Origin: Carallia brachiata
Lineage: Eukaryota > Streptophyta > Magnoliopsida > Malpighiales > Rhizophoraceae
DNA: 64,000 nt
Reading direction: 5' to 3'
NCBI GenBank assembly: GCA_021464245.1
Contig: JADCRB010000001.1
Location: forward strand, 7,498,152 to 7,562,151
In this document: positions 12,498 to 23,381 of the stretch, one piece after another
Layout: the number at the start of each line of letters is the position of its first letter
Position numbering within the stretch: the stretch's first letter is position 1
Made by a program: the position numbers and the translations under genes
The notes under the pieces: generated by a model
Seen by the model: only the letters and a program-made list of their open reading frames with translations
Database searches by the model: none
Told to the model about the DNA's origin: nothing

Positions 12498-12988
12498 CTC
12501 GAGGATCTGCTGCTGCGGCTGCCCACAATAATTCTGCTACAATACAGTCATTTCTTGGGGGAAAAACTCCGCGGTTGACCCACCGTTTTGTGCACGAGAT
12601 TGGCTGCTGCTGCTGCTGCGGCGTTTGCTGTTTTGCTACTATTATTATTTTCAGCTGCTGTGCATCGACGATCGAATAAGAATCTTTATCCGCCGGAGTT
12701 AGACGCCGGGGAAGAAGCAATCTGGTACAAATTGCGTGGTTTATTTATTACAAGGAAATATTATTAGATTGCAAATGGTGGCGAGGCGAGGTGCTACGAA
12801 ATTGGGGTCAAGTTTGTATTTGTAGTAGCGACGATAAAGAGGAAAGCGGAGCAACCTATCAAGCGCTTAACTATCTTCTGCGCCAGACTTGGCTTCCACG
12901 CAGTCCTGGGTTTGACCTTTTTCCTCACAAGCAATGTAGCACATAATAGCACATAACTAGCAACAACAACAACAAAAAGAAAAAAAAA

Positions 12989-13028
<40 letters not shown>

Positions 13029-14420
13029 TATATATATATATAGTACCAAAAAGCATATAGCACATGATAGCATGTCATAACTCTATATAATTTCCAATAA
13101 TTAACAACAAATTGATGAACAGTCTTATTCAATGATACTTTATAATTTATAAATTTAATTTTATATCACTTTATTTTTATTTTTAAATTATTTAATTAAA
13201 GGTACTAATTTTTTTATATCAAATGTATATTTTTATTGTATCTTTTTAAAGAATTTGGTTCATAAGGTTATAAATTTGAATCAGTGTGTGAAGTTTGATA
13301 ATTGCTTATTAGATATTATAAAATTTATTTTTTTATAAATTTAGTATAAAGATACAATCCACTTAACGCACCCCCTCAATAGAATTGTGGGCACTATAAA
13401 ATTTTTTTTTTATAAATTTAGTATAAAGATCCAATCCGCTAATGCAACTCCCTAGCAAAACTTTTACATTTTCTTAAAAAAAAAATTCTTCTTGACATTA
13501 AAGTGCACGACTGCCAGCCACAATATAAAATTAACAATCGTAATTATGCGATCATAAATATATAATTTATAGTTTCAAAATTATTATGATGATAATATTT
13601 TTAAAATAATTATATAAACGTGTAGTTAATGATAATGATTATGAATATGAACATTAATATGTAAGAAAATATATAGCAATTTTTAAGTGAAAAAATTAAA
13701 ATTGTTGAATACCAAATATGTAGCTATTGGTAAAATAAATAGATCTAACTTAAAAAATAAAAAAACAAAAAAATAAAAAAAACAACCCATCTATCTTCCT
13801 ACATACTTCAGCAGCATAAGAGCTCCTGTGCTCAAAAGAGTTACCACCGCTGAGTTTAAAGGCAACAGTGAAGAAGAAGATAAGAAGACACTTTTGTTTG
13901 GTTTTTCTTAGTTTCTATTTTCTTTTCTTTTTTTTTTTTTGTGGGGGGCAGGGGTTACGAAGGAGGCTGAAAAGTCAAAAAGAGAGAGAGGAGAAGAGAA
14001 CTTTATCACTAAAGATTCCAGCACGAAACCAATGATGTATCTATGTGCTATTTACATATGTGAACTGCTATCTTCTGTCGTTTGCTATCAGCTATCTGCC
14101 GTCAGCTATGAAACCAAACACACCTAAAGAGATCAACGTGGCTGTGGAGAGAAATCAAAACCACACAACCTTAACTTCCATTTTGCTATTAACAACAAAT
14201 AATGATCTACAACAACGTTCCTGTTACATATGGTGTAAAAAGAACCAAAAGACAATACAGCCGTTCTTTTTTACACTTATCAAACAGCTGAACCTCTTCT
14301 CCCAGCCTTCAAAAGTTGGGGGAAAACGCGCACACAAAGATAGAAGAAAACAATTAAAATTACTCACAAATATCACCTTCACTCTTAAGGCTTTGCATTG
14401 CAGGCAATCAGAAAATATTT
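12498..14420. other. Intergenic: UPF0496 upstream region, TAA/TA microsatellite, AT-rich DNA
   Basis: The first 250 bp may be UPF0496 leader/promoter. Positions 12990-13042 are a (TAA)n then (TA)n microsatellite. Positions 13330-13470 contain a direct repeat of an AAATTTATTTTTTTATAAAT/TTTAGTATAAAGATcCAATCC unit. The region ends in the 3' flank of the kinase gene. No coding gene supported. Confidence 0.5.
12990..13042. repeat. (TAA)n/(TA)n microsatellite
   Basis: Runs of TAA followed by TA dinucleotides, readable directly. Confidence 0.9.
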
Positions 14421-16966
14421 TCATTTCATTGCTTTAAACAGCTGGCTTCCGAGGGCCACGTTTGGGGTTCCTTCCCCTACGACTGTAGTCATGCTCCTTT
14501 CTTTCTCACGTATCCGGTCAAGTTCCATCACCACATAACTGGTTGCAGGTCGTCTCTCACTTGAAGGCTCCAAACACCGGACTATCAATCGTATGAACTC
14601 TTCCATGCCTTCAGCAGTGAATCTGCTCTCCATTCTTTGATCAATAATGCTGGAAAAACAGCTATAGTCCTCAGTAGTTTGCACCTATTTAAGAACAGAC
14701 AACAAACTAGCTTAAGTCCAGACGGCTTACAGTTTAAAAACACTCTTAAGAAAAACTACAGCGATACTCCTTTGTAAGCGTGATGGAAATAGCAAGATAC
14801 TTACTTTGGGTACAATTACAAGCACTTGTTCTTGTCATGGGAGACAACAAATGCAGATCTCTAAGTCAGTCGCAGTTAAATTTAGTAATGGCAGCACATA
14901 AACACAAACAATTGTCAAACTTACCCATCTGCTAATATATGGTACTTTAAATTGGTTGAGATCGCATGCATCATAAACAAGTAAATTTCCAGGATAGAGC
15001 AAATGGTAGCATTACTTGAAGTACAAAGCATTGCAGTAACATCTGCCACATACCCATTCAAGAAGGTTCTGGCTGGAGTCCGGAGATAGAGATGTTGCTT
15101 CCTGCCCACTTAGTAGCTCCAGAAGGAATACACCAAAACTGAATACATCACTTTTTTCAGAAAATCTTCTAAACTCTCTTACCCTGTACAAACGATGGCA
15201 TGTGAGTTCGGAAATAAACTACTTTCTGTTGAATACACAACATGAACAGATGATAAGTAATACTCTGGGGCAAGAAATATCTCGTCCGCTGTCACTTGTG
15301 AAGATGGACCTGCAATATCACCCCTTCCAAGGAAATTCCGGAGCCCTGCATCTGCAACCTTAGCAAAAAAATTTTCATCTACAAGAACATTAGATGTTTT
15401 AAAATCCTTGTGTATCAAACGGGGACTCAGGGAGTGAAGATGAGCCAATCCTGCAAAGGGTGAAATAAATAAGTGGCTATTCACTTCAGCCATTTCACAT
15501 ACGAAGGAAGAAATTTTGTTTAATTTCAAGTCTCACCGAACATCTAGAATATCTTATCGAACTAATGGCAATACTCCAGTTTTTTTTTTTTTCTTTGGTG
15601 CTGAACCATATATTTTATCCAAAGAAAAGAAAAACGGATACCAGGAAAGCCAAAATGCTCACGGATTTTGCAGAGGATCACCTGTAGCAGCCCCCAGAGC
15701 AACTGAAAGTCTAATCTTGAATTCCAGCTTCCCATCTGAAACTTGGCCAGATCCTGCAAAGAAAATAATAGGATTTAATATTCAAGTGAATCAAATTTGA
15801 TTGTGAAATGGAGTGGCAGTCTCACACATTGATGTTGCAAAGTATATAATACACAGAACTGGACTTTAACTGAGAAGAAGAACAAGGAATGTATATTAGA
15901 TTTAGTAATATGGTCTACAGCACAAATTTTGCAGCAGAAAAATAGTGAATAGTTGGGGGGTTACCATACAAGTGATGAGAAATGCTTCCACTAGGTATGT
16001 ATTCATATATGAGAAACTGTTGATTGTTTTCCTGGCAGTAGCCCAAAAGACTCACAAGATTCCGATGCTGAATTGGTGAGAGGTACCGCACCTGTTGAGT
16101 TAAATTCAGTCCCATAAAATAGACACCGAACAGCACAATAACAGAATACAACCTTTAACATAGAAACAGAGTCGAGAATAATCCTGGCCTTACACAAAGA
16201 TGGACAATGTTAAGAATATGATCTGCATGAATTCGAGAAACAACTTTTTTAGTTTTCTTTTCTTTTACATTTTTTATTTTCAATTTCTTGTTTCAAGCCA
16301 GATATAAGTATTGTGGAGAAGCAAACCATGGCAGAATTTAACGTGGTATGAGTCAATTTATGTCTCAAAGTACTTACCTTGAAACAAAACGGAATTTTCC
16401 TGGGGAGATCCCACCAGGTTGAAAGAAAAGTGGTCTCAATCAATGACATGTTTATACTAAAAATATGTTAACCGTCTCACTTATCTTGAGTTGTAAGAAA
16501 CTTTTTGTTACCTCATCAACAAATTCCTGAGTTGGTCCTCCAGGTCGCTTTTTGATAGCTACAAGCATTCCATCGTTGAGCAAACCTTTATATACCTCCC
16601 CAAATTTTCCCACCCCAATCAAATTTTTATCACTAAAGTCTTTGGTAGCTAGGGACAATTCTTCCATCTCAAATCTCCTTGCTTCTCGAAATGATAATTC
16701 AACCTCAATATCTCTTCCCACTGCAGGAAATCAGAAAAGACCTTGAAACCATCATTATCTATGTGCAATTTCTTGCTTTTAGAACCTTTTCTATCAATAT
16801 TGATGATCTTAATGGTACCTTGAGTTGATGGTTCAGAAGATCCTGTCTCAGAAGTTCTTGAAATGCTTTTTTTTTTAAAGAAGTAGAACCATATAATAAT
16901 GATTATTCCCACCAATGCCACGGCTCCTGCAGCACCTCCTAATATGGTTGCAAGAGTCCTAGACAT
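14421..16966 (-). CDS. Short membrane-anchored receptor-like (RLK/Pelle) protein kinase with DAG in place of DFG
   Basis: Seven exons join in frame on the minus strand: 16966-16819, 16720-16512, 16091-15965, 15753-15682, 15450-15264, 15183-15054 and 14684-14421. All introns are GT-AG, and the product is 378 residues. A transmembrane helix (about residues 8-30, ATILGGAAGAVALVGIIIII) follows almost directly after the start, so there is essentially no ectodomain. A KKK cluster marks the cytosolic side. Kinase features: Gly loop G85-V-G-K-F-G90, ATP lysine K106 (VAIKK), catalytic loop HKDFKTSN (D201, K203, N206; HRD is HKD), D219-A-G instead of DFG, APE at 246-248, then SEKSDVFSFGVFLLELLSG. The metal-binding Asp is kept, so weak activity is possible; a scaffold role is the alternative. 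The C-terminal tail is TPNVALGSQLFKAMK. Some 41 in-frame codons precede the chosen ATG; I prefer the ATG before the helix. The ligand or pathway is unknown. Confidence 0.85.
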
Positions 16967-18837
16967 TTGGTAAGGAAATACTTCAACTATGTGGTAAATT
17001 ATTGCCGTAGCATGAAACAATATACATGGAACCTGTAGCAAAAGGATACCTGTAAGCAGGTAGACAATAACAGAAAGAAAAGCAGACAAAGAAACAGCAA
17101 ACGAAACAAATAGAATATGTCAGCCCATAAATAAATCAACATTGATATGCATAAGAAATGAACAAAAAGACAAGTAGGACAGGTGAACTGACACAGAAAA
17201 TAGGCGTGCCCTCAGGAGTGTTCTTCTTAAGAGTCAAACCAGAAACAAAATGGAATCTAGCAATAAACTAAAGTCCGTGCGTTAATAGAAACTGCCCACT
17301 CAAAGCATTATTTAGCACAAACAAATGACTGATGCCAACAATATAACCAATTATGATTAAAGTAATTGCCATAGAAGAACAAAAAAGATAGAGAGAGAGA
17401 GAGAGAGCTGCATAAGGCATCTGCCATTCTCCAAACCTGTACTCTCAGATAAATAGCGGAGCCACATCCCCAGCAACCTCAGCTCCATTTGTCAATGGCA
17501 AAATGGTTCAGCCTTGGAAAACCATGATCACCAAAATCGAAATCCAACCACGGGCGCACATTCAAATGAAATCCAAAAATCCCTTTTAAAACCCAGAACC
17601 CAAAAATTCAGAAGGCGCCTAAAACCAGGTCAAATCAAGAGAAACCAATGAAACCCAGTTGTGATCAAGGCCAATTCTTGAAGTTGAAGGTATCAAACAG
17701 ACAAGACATGAAAGGGTAGGTCCAAATCAGGAACAATGAAACAACAAGCAGGGGACTTTAGAAACAGCTCTCAGGGATTCAACAAGAGCAACTAATGAAA
17801 GAATTAATGAATGAAATCAATAACCATCCTGGAAGTACTTTTGAATAAATAGATTCGAGAATCGTCATTTAACACAGACAATGCCGACAGCAAAATGGCC
17901 CCCCGCGCCGACAAAAACTATCACTGTGTTTTTTTGTTTTTTTGTTTTTTTACAGTAATCTCTCTTCTTACAAAAAAAAAAAAAACCCTCAAAAATTCAA
18001 ACAACAAAAACCCATGATTCTATAGCAACAAGTATTTTCTATCTAAACAACCTTAAATTGCGTAATCTGAAGTTAATGTAAAAACAAAACCACCTGTCTT
18101 TTTTATTTTTTTTTTGAAAAAAAAAACTCTTGTGGCTTTCACTAATCAAGCTGAAAGTAACAATTTTACAAGGAAAAGATGGAATTTAAAAGAGAAAGTA
18201 TGTCAATTTGAATTTCTTCTTTCGATGAAACACCGAGGCAACGACGACGATGATGTTTATGATGAATGTGCGTGTGCGTGCGTGTGTGTGTGTGTGTGTG
18301 TGTGAAAGAAAGAGAGAGAGGAGGGGGTCAGGGGGGCGAATTATTTTTGTTTAGTATTATAACTATAGCTTTTGTGTGGGCTGTAAAGCAGAATAATTGT
18401 TGTCTGGTACTGCAAGTTGGAAAGAAGCGTTTATTTTTCTCTGTCTAAGTCCTGTACAGAGCATCTTGGCTGTAACAAATTCACACTATTCACTGTCCAA
18501 CAACAGACAGAGAGAGAGAGAGAAGGAGCGAGCTGGAAGGAACACCGAACACATGAGAGGACACCAGCCCACACAGCTCAGAGTGCGAATTTTATACAAA
18601 TATTAATGTGAATAAAAGAAAAACAAAAATATGGGATTTGACCCACAAGCACGCGGAGAGATGACGCAGAGATATAAAAATTCGTTTAATGCGTTATTTA
18701 CTCGTAAGTGTATTTGCACGTCAATTTCAGTTGCAGTTAAGATTTTAGAATTTATTTGTTGACAATGTACATCTACCTCCGTCGCAAAATTATTAGCAAG
18801 ACATTAAAAAATGCTAGAGAGAGGGAAGAAGAGCCAA
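16967..18837. other. Upstream region of the kinase gene with GA and GT microsatellites
   Basis: Probable 5' UTR/promoter of the minus-strand kinase. Contains (GA)n at 17390-17409, (GT)n at 18276-18304 and a GA-rich run at 18508-18523. Short open frames here are low-complexity and not supported as genes. Confidence 0.5.
18276..18304. repeat. (GT)n microsatellite
   Basis: An uninterrupted TGTGTG run, directly visible. Confidence 0.85.
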
Positions 18838-19998
18838 TAAATATACAATCGCGAGTGAACTCGTAAGTATTAATTACGTATAATATATGTGTCATTTGAT
18901 TTAATTTTTCATACTATCTTACCCTAATAAAAAAAGGTTTATATTGAGAATGTGTTGTTAGATTTCATATTTGTAAATACTGGTTAGATTTGGAGAGATC
19001 CATTCAGATCAAATAATAATTAAGTGTTGAGTTGTTTCTATAACAATATTAAATAAAAATATTAATAAAAAAATTTGATAATCAATATATTTATAATGCA
19101 TATTTTTTCATTACAAAAAAAAAAAAATCCATACAAATAAGCATAAGTTGCCATCAGAATAAAAGAAAGGGGTGAGGTTTTTTTTTGACGTAGAAAGGGG
19201 TGAGTTACAGATTTAAAGCTGTGGGGTTGTCATCGGCCACCAGCACCAGCCAGCTAACACTTGAGAGTACTCCTACTAACTTAAGTTGTATTGTATTACA
19301 TATAATAAAATAAAATGGTGAGGCTTCCTATAACCTGAATTGAATTGAATAATAATACAAATTTACGATTTAGTTTGCGTTTCATTATAGCTGTTTTGGT
19401 TAGTTTTCTAATTAAATATACAATCACCAGTGAACTCGTAAGTATTAATTACGTATAATTTATGTGTTATTTGATTTGACTTTTTATATTATGTTACCCC
19501 GATAAAAGAAGGTTGATATTGGGAATGTATTGTTAAATTTTATATTCATAAATACTGGTTAAATGTGGAAAAGTTTACTCAAATTAAATAATAATTAAGT
19601 GTTAGGTTCTCTCTATAATAATATTAAATAAGAATATTAATAAAAAAAATTAATAATTAATATATTTATGATACATATTTTTTTCATTGCGGAAAAAAAA
19701 AAAATCCATACAAATAAACATAAGTTGCCATCAGAATAAAGGAAAGGGGTTAAGTTTTTTTTTTTTTTTTTGACGTAGAAAGGGGTGAGTTACAGATTTA
19801 AAGCTGTGGGGTTGTCATCGGCCACCAGCACTAGCCAGCTAACACTTGATAGTACTCCTTCTAACTTAAGTTGTATTGTATTACATATAATAAAATAAAA
19901 TGGTGAGGCTTATAACCTGAAATTGAGTTGAATAATAATACAAATTTATGGTTTAGTTTGCGTTTCATTATAGCTGTTTTGGTTAGTTTTCTAATTAA
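18838..19998. repeat. Tandem duplication, unit about 575 bp, two copies
   Basis: Copy 1 runs from 18838 and copy 2 from 19413. Both start TAAATATACAATC, share AGTGAACTCGTAAGTATTAA, AGCTGTGGGGTTGTCATCGG and GCTGTTTTGGTTAGTTTTCT in the same order, and end at CTAATTAA. They differ by scattered substitutions and poly-T length changes. No open frame or obvious transposon termini are present in the unit. Confidence 0.9.
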
Positions 19999-20214
19999 TT
20001 TTTGTGTTCTATTTTTCAATCTATTTTTTTTTTTTTTTTAGAAAAAATAGGTATCGATGAGTGGTGCCCGCACATTTGCCAACGAGAATTACACATTTTT
20101 ACGCACTTGAAATAGGTTAGGATAGTGCGCACTAATCACAAGAAAGTAAATTTTGTAGGTTCAGCCCAAATTTAAATTATTCGTAATTAAGGGTGCTGCA
20201 TATATTTAGTTTCA

Positions 20215-20295
20215 CCACACACCTTAATAGGACTCAAACTTTAAACCTCTTGATCAGTACAGTCGACATTTACTATTAAACCACAAAATAAAATA
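20215..20295 (-). mobile_element. Possible tRNA-derived SINE fragment
   Basis: On the minus strand an A-box-like GTGGTTTAATAGTAAATG (20283-20266) is followed by a B-box-like AAGTTTGAGTCCTA (20240-20227) at tRNA-like spacing. The resemblance is to degraded plant SINEs; no poly(A) tail or target duplication was identified. Confidence 0.35.
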
Positions 20296-20824
20296 GTTAT
20301 ATTTTTCTTTCTTATGATATGACATTACAAATCTAGAAACTATAGAGGTTTATGGGGATAAGACAATAATAAGTATTGAACTTTTGGATATTGTTACAAT
20401 TAAGTATTATATTTTTTTGAGTTTTTCAAATTAGTTTTAAATGTTTAATTTTCATTTAGTAGGAAAATCTGTTTTTTTTGGATAAAAATTGATCAAATTA
20501 TTAGATATGGTAATTTGATCTGATTGAAATAGTATAAAAAAATACAGACATATCTTAAAAATTCAAAAATATATTCATATGCCTGTTTTATTAATTTTTT
20601 TTCTTCTTTCATGTATAGAAAGGGAAAAATCATAAATTCTCCCAGTAAAACCTTTTACATGTAGAAGAAAGGAAAAAAATTCAACAAAATACACGCGTAA
20701 ATATATTTATTTATTACAATGACATATTTAGATTTTTTATATAGTTTTGATCAAGGAATTTACCAATTTGACAAGTTTATGTATGTCTAAAAATGCCACT
20801 TACGGAAAGAAAACTAAAAAATAA

Positions 20825-21707
20825 GAGAGCGTTTGGTTCAAAAATTTTTAACTAAGGATTGAAAAGGAGAATAAATAATTTACATTCTTAATATTTAGTA
20901 AGGAGTAATTTTATTCTCATTCTTTTATTTATGAGAATGAAATTCTCTCGTATGAGAATTACTCGTTTCCCTCTTCTCCTAGGTAATTCTATTCTCATTC
21001 CCTTCCACTTCTTTTTTATTATACACACACACACAGACACACACATATATACTTTTGAAAAACATGTAAATAATTATATATATAATAAAATATATTATGA
21101 TAAATACTAATTTTATATGTAAAACATCAATAAAAAATATGTAATAATAATGGCAATAATATAATTATGATTATAATAATAAATAATTAAATTATGAATT
21201 GTAATGGCATTAAGTACTAAAAATTTGGATAACAATTATACTACTTATAATAATTATTATAATAAGAAAACATAGAAAATATTAATATAAAATATATGTT
21301 ATTAATAATAATAATAATAATAATAATTCTTGATGGTAATATATTATTACAACTACTTTTTTTTTGACGTATTATTACAACTACTATTATGACTACTATT
21401 GGTATATTATTTCTTAATGGCAATATATTTAGAATTTTAATTTGGTAATAATTTTAATTTGTTATTATATATTTTTTATTTCATAATTTTTAATTTACAT
21501 TAATTTTTTTAATATTTAATGATATTTTTTTTCTATTATATTTGACATTGATTACGATTTCAAATTGAAACAAATAATTATAAAAAGAATTTAATTCTGA
21601 TTTTAAAATAAATCAAATATGTTTTAAATTTGTTATTCTATTTTTAATTTTACTTGATTCTCATTTCTATTCTAATTTTAATTTTTAATTGTAAACCAAA
21701 CGTCTCC
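20825..21707. mobile_element. Tourist-like (PIF/Harbinger) non-autonomous element
   Basis: The ends are inverted repeats, GAGAGCGTTTGGTT at the left and the complement of GGAGACGTTTGGTT at the right. They are flanked by direct TAA triplets (20822-20824 and 21708-21710), the 3-bp target duplication typical of PIF/Harbinger. The interior (883 bp in all) is AT-rich and non-coding, with a TAA microsatellite and a TACTATTATTACAACTACT repeat. Confidence 0.65.
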
Positions 21708-21710
21708 TAA

Positions 21711-23381
21711 AGATTCTAATTTAAAAAGATTTATCACTCAATTGTACACTGTACTAACCTAAAAATTAGTCGAGCGTGAAATGATCCGAAAATTTCAGAA
21801 ATTTCTGATCATTTTGGGTTGGATTGCAGGTGACCCATTGGGTTCTTTTTTGTCTGAGGAAAAAAAAAAAAAAAAAAGAACCACCAAACTCTATTGAAAT
21901 TGAATTACCTTTGGAGTTACGAAGGGGGCATGAGAGAGCGGAGGGTGCTGAGATGGTCATTCATTTGGCGGTTGCGGTTGCATTCCACAACAACGTGGGT
22001 CATCCACCGGCTCTCAGCTTCTTCCTTGTTCTTCCCTGGCCTCGCCCGTTTTCGCTTTCTTCGTTCTTTTGTCACTGTTGGAGAAGTCTTAGACAAATGG
22101 ATCTCTTTATTAATCACTTTTTGTGTATAAGCGCGCGGAATTGAAGAATCTGAGTTGCCTTCTCTGCAATAGGTAATTCAATTTCAATAGTGTTTGGTGG
22201 TTCTTCTTTGGTCGTCCAACCACCACTTGTTGATTGAAATGCCATCACTCGTTCGTTGAAATGACACAGTGAATGGTCCTCTTGAGGAATCACAGTTTTG
22301 AAAATTGCATGTCTGTTGAAATTGTGGCTAAGCCTACAGTTGCCCCGTTGTGATGACTCGTTGGACAGCTAAGAGAAGGTGAAGGTGATTATTGTGTGAT
22401 GGACCTGTTCTTCTACAGTTATTTTTTAAAACAACGATGGCTTGACCTACAAGTTAATCTGAATCCAAATCAATCTAAAATTATTCAATTTGAAATGACA
22501 CAATCAAAAGATGATATGAAAATGACTGGAACCCAACTTGACATTTTATTTTGACACATTTATTCAATTATAAACATTCTCAAACGTTTTTGACTTTTTA
22601 ATCACTTATGGCGAGACTTTTGTAATTATAAACATTCTCAAATGTTTTTGACTTTTTAATCACTTACGCCGAAGACTTTTGTAATATCATGAGGGGCCAA
22701 AACTTGAAAAATGTGGCCATAATCTCCGCTACTAGGAAGCTATTCGCACTTTCAAAGGGCTCCTAAAAAAATTATTTTTAATTTTTTTATATTTTTAAAT
22801 CTAAATTTAAATATATTTAATATTATTCTCGTTTTTAATTTTAAAAAAAAAATTTACAAATTCTGCTGATGTCCTGACGTCATCGGCATTTGGGGCGCGG
22901 TTAAAGTAGCATTTTCACTTTCAAAATGGATTAAAAGACTCAAAAAGCATATTGCTTTACACATATCACCAGTACTTTTGTTCATTTTGCAATTTCAATT
23001 CATAAGTCTTGCTTTAAAAAAAAAAAAAAGGAATAAGTATTGCATTGTAGAACTTGTCTCTACCAATTTTTAGGTTGAAATTAATGGAGTCACTGCTTTA
23101 AATTTTGTAAAGAAAAAGCTAAAACCAAGAAGACACTATGTCTGTATTAAGAAAACAAAAGAATTCTGGAGTTACTAAACTATATTATCACCTATTCTTT
23201 CTCTCCAATTTGTCGAAAATAAAATATCTTATTTGCTTTTGTTGGCTTTATTGAATAATAAAATAGAATAGATGAACAGAATCCACTAAGATTATATATT
23301 TTGAATTGGGTCTGTTCTGTAATCTTATTAGATGAAATAATTAAGTTCACTCAACAAAATTTCCACCAAAATTAAACTGGT
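21711..23381. other. Intergenic region downstream of the PKS gene
   Basis: Contains a 58-bp tandem repeat at 22566-22683 and an AT-rich stretch at 22760-22860 resembling those at 4.6 and 63.9 kb. Open frames at 21.8-22.1 kb on both strands overlap one another, have no recognisable family and no splice logic; not called. Confidence 0.5.
22566..22683. repeat. Two-copy 58-bp tandem repeat
   Basis: AATTATAAACATTCTCAAA followed by CGTTTTTGACTTTTTAATCA is repeated 58 bp later with few changes. Confidence 0.85.

Noticed and set aside
12376..12720. 114-codon minus-strand frame upstream of UPF0496
   Set aside because: It overlaps UPF0496 exon 1 in another phase; Gln-rich low complexity in the leader region.
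18838..19998. Tandem LTRs of a retrotransposon
   Set aside because: The units lack TG...CA termini, a primer-binding site and a polypurine tract.
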